Positions 14,216 through 17,826 of a stretch of DNA of 17,826 nt are shown here, in pieces. The DNA comes from Micavibrio sp. UBA1672. GTDB lineage: Bacteria > Pseudomonadota > Alphaproteobacteria > Micavibrionales > Micavibrionaceae. The stretch covers positions 3,227 through 21,052 of the forward strand of contig DCKO01000025.1 in the NCBI GenBank assembly GCA_002320665.1, in the 5' to 3' direction. Position 1 is the stretch's first letter, and every line of letters begins with the position of its first letter. Under the pieces are notes generated by a model that was not told where the DNA came from, ran no database searches, and saw nothing but the letters and a program-made list of their open reading frames with translations. The position numbers were made by a program, and so were the translations under genes.

Positions 14216-14932
14216 TTAATAATCCAGTTTCATTACAAGATTATTCTCGACCGCCTTGTTTGCCATGTCCAAAAATACAGAAAATCCAAACTTAGCTGCA
14301 TCCTCTAAATTTCCTGTGTCACTTGGGCCGTTATCTCGCCACTCGGTTATGATCTGCGCATCCGCTTTCCACGTTTTATCGTTTAGCTCCAAAAGCTCTT
14401 GTTCCAATTTCATGACAGACCCAATCATAGTTTCTTGACCTGTCGCATCTTGAGTCCCAAAACAAAAAATAAATTCTTCAGGAATCCATAGCTGAACATC
14501 TCTTAATAATGCGGGATAAGTTGTTTTAAATGTCGCTTCTGTGCTTCGATTAAGTGCCTCATCAGTATTTAAATCTTTTACACACTTTTCTGGTGGTACA
14601 AGATCATCATGTTCGGAATACGCAGCCCACAGCAATAATGAACAATAACCATCCCAATCAGGTTTATCTGTAAAATACTGAGATTCTGGTGTTTCGTCCC
14701 AGTTGAATTCAAGTTTTTCATTATCCTTTAAAGACCCTTTTATTCCTTCTCTGATCGAATCTCTCCAACTGATGATTATAGGTCTAGCCTCTTCCTGACT
14801 TATATTTTCCGGATTGTTTTGATAAACCACCTGAAAATCATAGCCCGCCGCTCTGGCTGCTTTTTGTGCTATTAACTCCCAATCGCGTGCGTAATATCTA
14901 GACAAAGAGCCAACATATATATCCAATCCCAT
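14216..14932 (-). CDS. Uncharacterised MGLDIYVGS-type protein (238 aa)
   Basis: Function is unknown. The N-terminus MGLDIYVGSLSRYYARDWELIAQKAAR and the central QYFTDKPDWDGYCSLLLWAAYSEH recall uncharacterised proteins I have seen in distant bacteria, including Actinobacteria; this is recollection and needs a search. It is an acidic, soluble alpha/beta protein rich in tryptophan (EFNWDETPESQYF, VQLWIPEEFIFCFGT) and without signal or membrane segments. A strong AGGACAGG Shine-Dalgarno precedes the ATG. dapF follows after 32 nt, so the two are likely one transcript. The patchy distribution I recall would fit horizontal acquisition or an immunity-like role, but nothing in the sequence establishes either. 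Confidence 0.85.
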   Translation of the reverse strand: MGLDIYVGSLSRYYARDWELIAQKAARAAGYDFQVVYQNNPENISQEEARPIIISWRDSIREGIKGSLKDNEKLEFNWDETPESQYFTDKPDWDGYCSLLLWAAYSEHDDLVPPEKCVKDLNTDEALNRSTEATFKTTYPALLRDVQLWIPEEFIFCFGTQDATGQETMIGSVMKLEQELLELNDKTWKADAQIITEWRDNGPSDTGNLEDAAKFGFSVFLDMANKAVENNLVMKLDY

Positions 14933-14961
14933 AACCTGTCCTTTTCATTTTTTGTAAATTG

Positions 14962-14989
14962 TTTTTAGCACAAACAAGATACGAGACAA
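14962..14989 (-). promoter_or_regulatory. Candidate promoter for the 238-aa gene and dapF
   Basis: On the reverse strand TTGTCT (14989-14984), 16 nt, TAAAAA (14967-14962), about 30 nt before the ATG. The match is moderate and it is the best candidate in this gap. Confidence 0.35.
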
Positions 14990-15019
14990 GCTGCAAGAAA
15001 GGTTTTGGCCTCTTTTACC

Positions 15020-15048
15020 TTGACATTCATAAGGCTAGCGGTTACTTT
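15020..15048 (+). promoter_or_regulatory. Candidate promoter of the ffh leader and operon
   Basis: A perfect TTGACA (15020-15025), a 17-nt spacer and a poor -10, TACTTT (15043-15048). A start near 15054 would place the transcript 5' end at the beginning of the structured leader. Confidence 0.45.
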
Positions 15049-15050
15049 CT

Positions 15051-15152
15051 GCCAAATTTTCACTGGCAGTATTGATTTGTCAGTGCCCGCGCTCTCTCGG
15101 GGAGCAGGTACACCGCACTCGGCGAAGTAACGCTCAGTGTGGCTAATTTGGT
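15051..15152 (+). ncRNA. Candidate structured RNA leader (or small RNA) upstream of ffh
   Basis: A segment of about 102 nt is closed by an 8-bp helix, GCCAAATT (15051-15058) with AATTTGGT (15145-15152). Inside, CACTG (15061-15065) pairs with CAGTG (15135-15139). AGTGC (15082-15086) pairs with GCACT (15115-15119), GCTCTC (15091-15096) with GGGAGC (15100-15105), and GGCG (15121-15124) with CGCT (15131-15134). CACTG can instead pair with CAGTG at 15081-15085. Positions 15081-15143 are 42/63 G+C by hand count, far above the AT-rich sequence just upstream. No T-run follows, so it likely reads into ffh, whose GAGGA site starts 18 nt after the helix. It lacks the SRP RNA GGAAG/AGCAG hallmark and matches no riboswitch I know. 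Confidence 0.4.
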
Positions 15153-15177
15153 TATGGATAAGTGATTAAGAGGAACA

Positions 15178-16752
15178 ATGTTCGACTCTTTGAGTGAAAA
15201 ACTTGGTGGTGTATTTTCTAAGCTGCGCGGTAAAGCAAGCTTAAGTGAGAATGATGTTATGGCAGTTGCGCGGGAAATCCGCATTGCCTTGCTGGAGGCT
15301 GATGTTGCCTTGCCAGTGGTAAAAGACTTTGTCGCAAGCATCAAAGATAAGGCCGTTGGTCAAGAGGTGATCAAGGGCGTCAATCCGGGGCAGCAAGTCA
15401 TCAAGATTGTGCATGATGCTCTGGTGGAAATGCTGGGCTCAGAGAGTTCCGATCTGCAATTTGCCTCCTCCCCTTGTGCGTATTTGATGGTTGGTTTGCA
15501 AGGGTCTGGTAAGACCACATCAACAGCGAAAATTGCTAAAATCCTGACCGATAAACAGAATAAAAAAGTCCTGATGGCTTCGCTCGACGTGTACCGTCCG
15601 GCAGCGCAGCAACAGCTTCAGGTTCTAGGCGAGCAGACATCTATTGCCACCCTGCCGATTGTTGAAGGTGAAAAGCCATTAGCTATTGCCAAGCGTGCGA
15701 TGGATACGGGCAAGAGAGAAGGCTACGATGTCGTTATGCTCGACACCGCTGGTCGTCTATCCATTGATGAAGAGTTGATGAAAGAGCTTGAGGATATTAA
15801 AGCCTTTGCCAAGCCCGTTGAGACGATGCTGGTTGCCGATGCGATGACGGGGCAGGATGCCGTCAACACGGCAGAGATTTTCAATAACCGCATTGATATT
15901 ACAGGCATTATGCTCACCCGCGTTGATGGTGATGCGCGCGGTGGTGCGGCGATGTCGATGAAGGCCGTCACGGGTAAGCCTGTGAAGCTAATCGGGGTTG
16001 GCGAAAAATGGACTGAGGTGGAGACCTTCCACCCAGAGCGTATTGCAGGCCGTATTCTTGGTATGGGTGATGTGGTTTCCTTGGTGGAGAAAGCTTCGGA
16101 GACTGTCGATCAGGAAGAAGCCATGAAAATGGCGCAGAAGATGAAAAAGGGTCAGTTCGACTTTAATGATCTTCTTGCGCAAATTCGTCAGATGAAGAAA
16201 ATGGGCGGCATGGGGTCTTTGATGAAGCTTATGCCTGGTCTTGGCGGGATGAGTGGCAAGCTCGAAGAGATGGGTATGAATGATGATCTCGTGAAGAAGC
16301 AAGAAGCTATTATTCTTTCGATGACGGCCAAGGAACGCGCTAAGCCTGAGCTCTTGAATGGTTCGCGCAAGCGCCGTATTGCGGCTGGTTCTGGTACAAC
16401 CGTGCAGCAAATTAATATGCTGGTGAAGCAGCAAAAACAAATGCAAGTCATGATGAAGAAGATGCGCAAAATGGGCAAAGGCCAAATGATGGGCATGATG
16501 AAGGATATGATGGGCGGCAAGGCTGATGAACTTGAAATGATGGCGGGGAGTATGGACCCTGAAGGATTAGGCGCGGAGATGTTAGAAAAGGATCAAGGCG
16601 CTTTGGGTCCTAACCCGTTTGCCGGGGGTGGTAATCCACTTGCCGGTATGGGTGGTATGGGCGCAGGCGGCCTACCGGGACTTGGCGGTCAAGGCGGGAT
16701 GCCTCAATTACGCGGTGGAACGAAGAAGAACCGGAAGAAAAAGAAAAAATAG
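15178..16752 (+). CDS. ffh: Signal recognition particle protein Ffh
   Basis: Ffh is the SRP54 homologue that binds SRP RNA and hydrophobic signal sequences on nascent chains. The 524-aa protein has an N domain (about 1-90) and a G domain with GLQGSGKTT (106-114), DVYRPAA (137-143), DTAGR (189-193) and TRVDGDARGG (247-256). It is followed by a methionine-rich M domain (about 310-460) that includes the RNA-binding SMTAKERAKPELLNGSRKRR region. A long Gly/Met/Pro-rich tail ends in a basic cluster (KKNRKKKKK). The tail makes it longer than E. coli Ffh (453 aa), as in many Alphaproteobacteria. A GAGGA Shine-Dalgarno (15170-15174) sets the ATG. It is the first gene of an operon with a GNAT gene, rpsP and rimM. 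Confidence 0.98.
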   Translation: MFDSLSEKLGGVFSKLRGKASLSENDVMAVAREIRIALLEADVALPVVKDFVASIKDKAVGQEVIKGVNPGQQVIKIVHDALVEMLGSESSDLQFASSPCAYLMVGLQGSGKTTSTAKIAKILTDKQNKKVLMASLDVYRPAAQQQLQVLGEQTSIATLPIVEGEKPLAIAKRAMDTGKREGYDVVMLDTAGRLSIDEELMKELEDIKAFAKPVETMLVADAMTGQDAVNTAEIFNNRIDITGIMLTRVDGDARGGAAMSMKAVTGKPVKLIGVGEKWTEVETFHPERIAGRILGMGDVVSLVEKASETVDQEEAMKMAQKMKKGQFDFNDLLAQIRQMKKMGGMGSLMKLMPGLGGMSGKLEEMGMNDDLVKKQEAIILSMTAKERAKPELLNGSRKRRIAAGSGTTVQQINMLVKQQKQMQVMMKKMRKMGKGQMMGMMKDMMGGKADELEMMAGSMDPEGLGAEMLEKDQGALGPNPFAGGGNPLAGMGGMGAGGLPGLGGQGGMPQLRGGTKKNRKKKKK

Positions 16753-17247
16753 ATGAGAGAAGCAACAGCAGCAGATTTTGATCTTGTTTACGACATCTAT
16801 ATGGATGAGAGCGTAAACCCCTTCATGCGCTATGAGCCTATGGATAAGGATTTGTTTCTGGAGGCGTTTGATGATCTCATGAGCCGTGATTATTTCTGGA
16901 TCTTCCAGAATGATAAAGGGCAGGATTGCGGCATGGGCTCGGCGGTACTTTATGACGGACGCTTGGGGCATGTTGCAGAAATTCGAAGCCTTGGCATTAA
17001 AAAAGAAGCGCAAGGCAAAGGGCTTGGTCGCCGCGTCATGGGTGAGATAGTTTCGGCTCTAATGGATAAAAATATTGAGCGCATCCAGCTCTTCGCCGAG
17101 AGCGACAATGAGAATGGCCTTAAGTTTTATGATAGCCTAGGCTTTGAACGCGAAGGCGTGATGAAGAATTATTTCCAGCGTGGCGACGGTCACTACGTTG
17201 ATGAAATTGTTTTTGGTTTAACTGACTTTGACCGCTTTAGAAACTGA
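16753..17247 (+). CDS. GNAT-family N-acetyltransferase
   Basis: This 164-aa protein has the single GNAT domain layout. The acetyl-CoA pyrophosphate-binding motif A is EIRSLGIKKEAQGKGLGRRVM (QGKGLG at 87-92), followed by motif B around residues 109-135 (IQLFAESDNENGLKFYDSLGFEREGVMKNYF). The enzyme would transfer acetyl from acetyl-CoA to an amine; small molecule or protein N-terminus cannot be decided. Its ATG directly follows the ffh TAG with no intervening base, so translation is almost certainly coupled. A purine-rich GGAAGAAAAAG in the ffh end may serve as ribosome binding site. rpsP begins 29 nt later. Its place between ffh and rpsP is unusual, and a role in modifying a ribosomal or SRP component is only a guess. 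Confidence 0.9.
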   Translation: MREATAADFDLVYDIYMDESVNPFMRYEPMDKDLFLEAFDDLMSRDYFWIFQNDKGQDCGMGSAVLYDGRLGHVAEIRSLGIKKEAQGKGLGRRVMGEIVSALMDKNIERIQLFAESDNENGLKFYDSLGFEREGVMKNYFQRGDGHYVDEIVFGLTDFDRFRN

Positions 17248-17276
17248 TTTTGAACGCTTATTGAAGGAGAAAGAAA

Positions 17277-17762
17277 ATGGCACTAGCAATCAGATTGTCT
17301 CGCGGGGGACGCAAAAAACGCCCGTTTTATCGTATCGTTGTAGCGGATAAACGCATGCCGCGCGATGGTCGTTACATTGAAAGACTTGGGACTTATAACC
17401 CTTTGCTTAATAATGATAATGACAACCGTGTTCAGCTTGTTGAAGACCGCATTAAATATTGGCTAGACCAAGGCGCGCAGCCATCAGAGCGCGTTGCGAA
17501 GTTTTTGGGCCAAGCTGGTATTATCGACATGCCTGAAACACCTATTCGTCCAAAGAAATCTGAACAGTCTGAAAAGACTAAGCTGAAGATTGCCGACAAG
17601 CAGGAAAAGCTGCAAGCTGCTAAAGAAGCCGCTGAAGCTGCTGAAGCCGAAGCAAAGGCCGCTGCAGAGGAAGCCGCTGCTGCGCCAGCTGAGGAAAAAG
17701 CACCAGCCGAGGAGCCTGCTGCTGAAGCCGAAGCTCCTGCGGAAGAAGAAAAGCAAGACTAA
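17277..17762 (+). CDS. rpsP: 30S ribosomal protein S16 with long acidic alanine-rich tail
   Basis: S16 binds 16S rRNA and helps assemble the 30S body. The conserved domain occupies residues 1-85: MALAIRLSRGGRKKRPFYRIVVADKRMPRDGRYIERLGTYNP, then VEDRIKYWLDQGAQPSERVAKFLGQAG. The remaining ~75 residues are a low-complexity extension, first lysine-rich (RPKKSEQSEKTKLKIADKQEKL), then alternating A and E with prolines, probably a helix followed by a disordered acidic end. Extensions are known in alphaproteobacterial S16 but the length here is notable against the ~80-aa E. coli protein. AAGGAGA precedes the ATG at ideal spacing. A terminator hairpin follows 11 nt after the stop. Confidence 0.97.
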   Translation: MALAIRLSRGGRKKRPFYRIVVADKRMPRDGRYIERLGTYNPLLNNDNDNRVQLVEDRIKYWLDQGAQPSERVAKFLGQAGIIDMPETPIRPKKSEQSEKTKLKIADKQEKLQAAKEAAEAAEAEAKAAAEEAAAAPAEEKAPAEEPAAEAEAPAEEEKQD

Positions 17763-17772
17763 CTGGGTCTTA

Positions 17773-17809
17773 TCCCCTGCCCTGATTTTTCATGGCGGGG
17801 GGTTTTTTT
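17773..17809 (+). terminator. Rho-independent terminator or attenuator between rpsP and rimM
   Basis: CCCCTGCC (17774-17781) pairs with GGCGGGGG (17794-17801) including one T-G wobble. TGA/TCA extends the stem inward past a mismatch to a TTTT loop. Seven T follow (17803-17809). It ends 3 nt before the rimM ATG, so it may set S16 output relative to downstream genes. Confidence 0.75.
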
Positions 17810-17812
17810 CTT

Positions 17813-17826
17813 ATGGCAGACAAACG
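17813..17826 (+). CDS. rimM: 16S rRNA processing protein RimM, first codons only
   Basis: ATG GCA GAC AAA CG starts a frame that runs off the window. The call rests on the nearly invariant order ffh-rpsP-rimM-trmD in Alphaproteobacteria and on the MADK(R) start, which is common for RimM. RimM assists 30S maturation and binds S19. No Shine-Dalgarno lies outside the terminator stem. Confidence 0.5.

Noticed and set aside
15051..15152. SRP RNA (4.5S, ffs) next to ffh
   Set aside because: Both strands were read for the conserved tetraloop and symmetric loop (CAGG, GGAAG, AGCAG in order). GGAGCAGG occurs, but the GGAAG-type tetraloop and the partner strand are missing, so the segment is left as an unassigned structured element.
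15060..15344. 94-codon reverse frame across the ffh leader
   Set aside because: It is antisense to ffh codons and to the leader, with low-complexity S/T/A content and no ribosome binding site; a shadow of the ffh frame.
16188..16520. Reverse frames of 110 and 165 codons opposite the ffh M domain
   Set aside because: They mirror the Met/Lys-rich codons of ffh, giving runs of I/F/H/L, and have no start signals; shadows.
1..17826. CRISPR, insertion sequence, prophage or tRNA
   Set aside because: No regularly spaced direct repeats, transposase or integrase motifs, or cloverleaf with a TTCGA-type T arm were found on either strand by eye.

Overview
The window reads as chromosomal DNA of an AT-leaning, flagellated alphaproteobacterium. 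The evidence is gene order and protein type: rpiB-glyA with a small alphaproteobacterial conserved gene upstream; a MarR/LdtR-like regulator divergent from hemB; the mtaB, ftsY, dapF and ffh-rpsP-rimM neighbourhood typical of the class; and S16 and Ffh with long low-complexity tails. Genus cannot be fixed from the sequence. I see no IS element, phage gene, CRISPR array, tRNA or rRNA. No gap between genes exceeds 300 bases; the longest is about 245 bases, upstream of ffh.

Layout. Positions 1-2119, minus strand: an unrecognised 283-aa protein, a 66-aa conserved protein, rpiB and the N-terminal third of glyA. Positions 2189-3964: a terminator, marR (minus), a palindromic intergenic region, hemB (plus) and a weak terminator. 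Positions 4020-5866: the flagellar stator pair motA-motB. Positions 5890-8226, minus: an FkbM-type methyltransferase and AMP nucleosidase (amn). Positions 8308-14932: the core genes ftsY, mtaB and dapF (all minus), interleaved with four proteins of unknown function (9582-10334, 11655-12308, 12474-13394 on plus, 14216-14932). Positions 15020-17826, plus: a promoter, a GC-rich potentially structured leader of about 100 nt, ffh, a GNAT acetyltransferase, rpsP, a terminator hairpin and the first codons of rimM.

How the genes work together. Both SRP GTPases (Ffh and its receptor FtsY) lie here and target membrane proteins co-translationally; the SRP RNA itself was not found. mtaB (tRNA methylthiolation), rpsP and rimM (30S subunit) are translation functions. 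dapF supplies meso-diaminopimelate and lysine, hemB makes porphobilinogen, rpiB and glyA serve pentose and one-carbon metabolism, and amn degrades AMP. MotA and MotB power flagellar rotation.

The least ordinary parts are the leader upstream of ffh, with a closing helix and mutually exclusive internal pairings, and the unknown genes in the ftsY/mtaB/dapF block, two of which appear to lead the transcription units of core genes. Promoters, terminators and RNA pairings were read by eye and are predictions. No dedicated defence system or novel enzyme system is evident.
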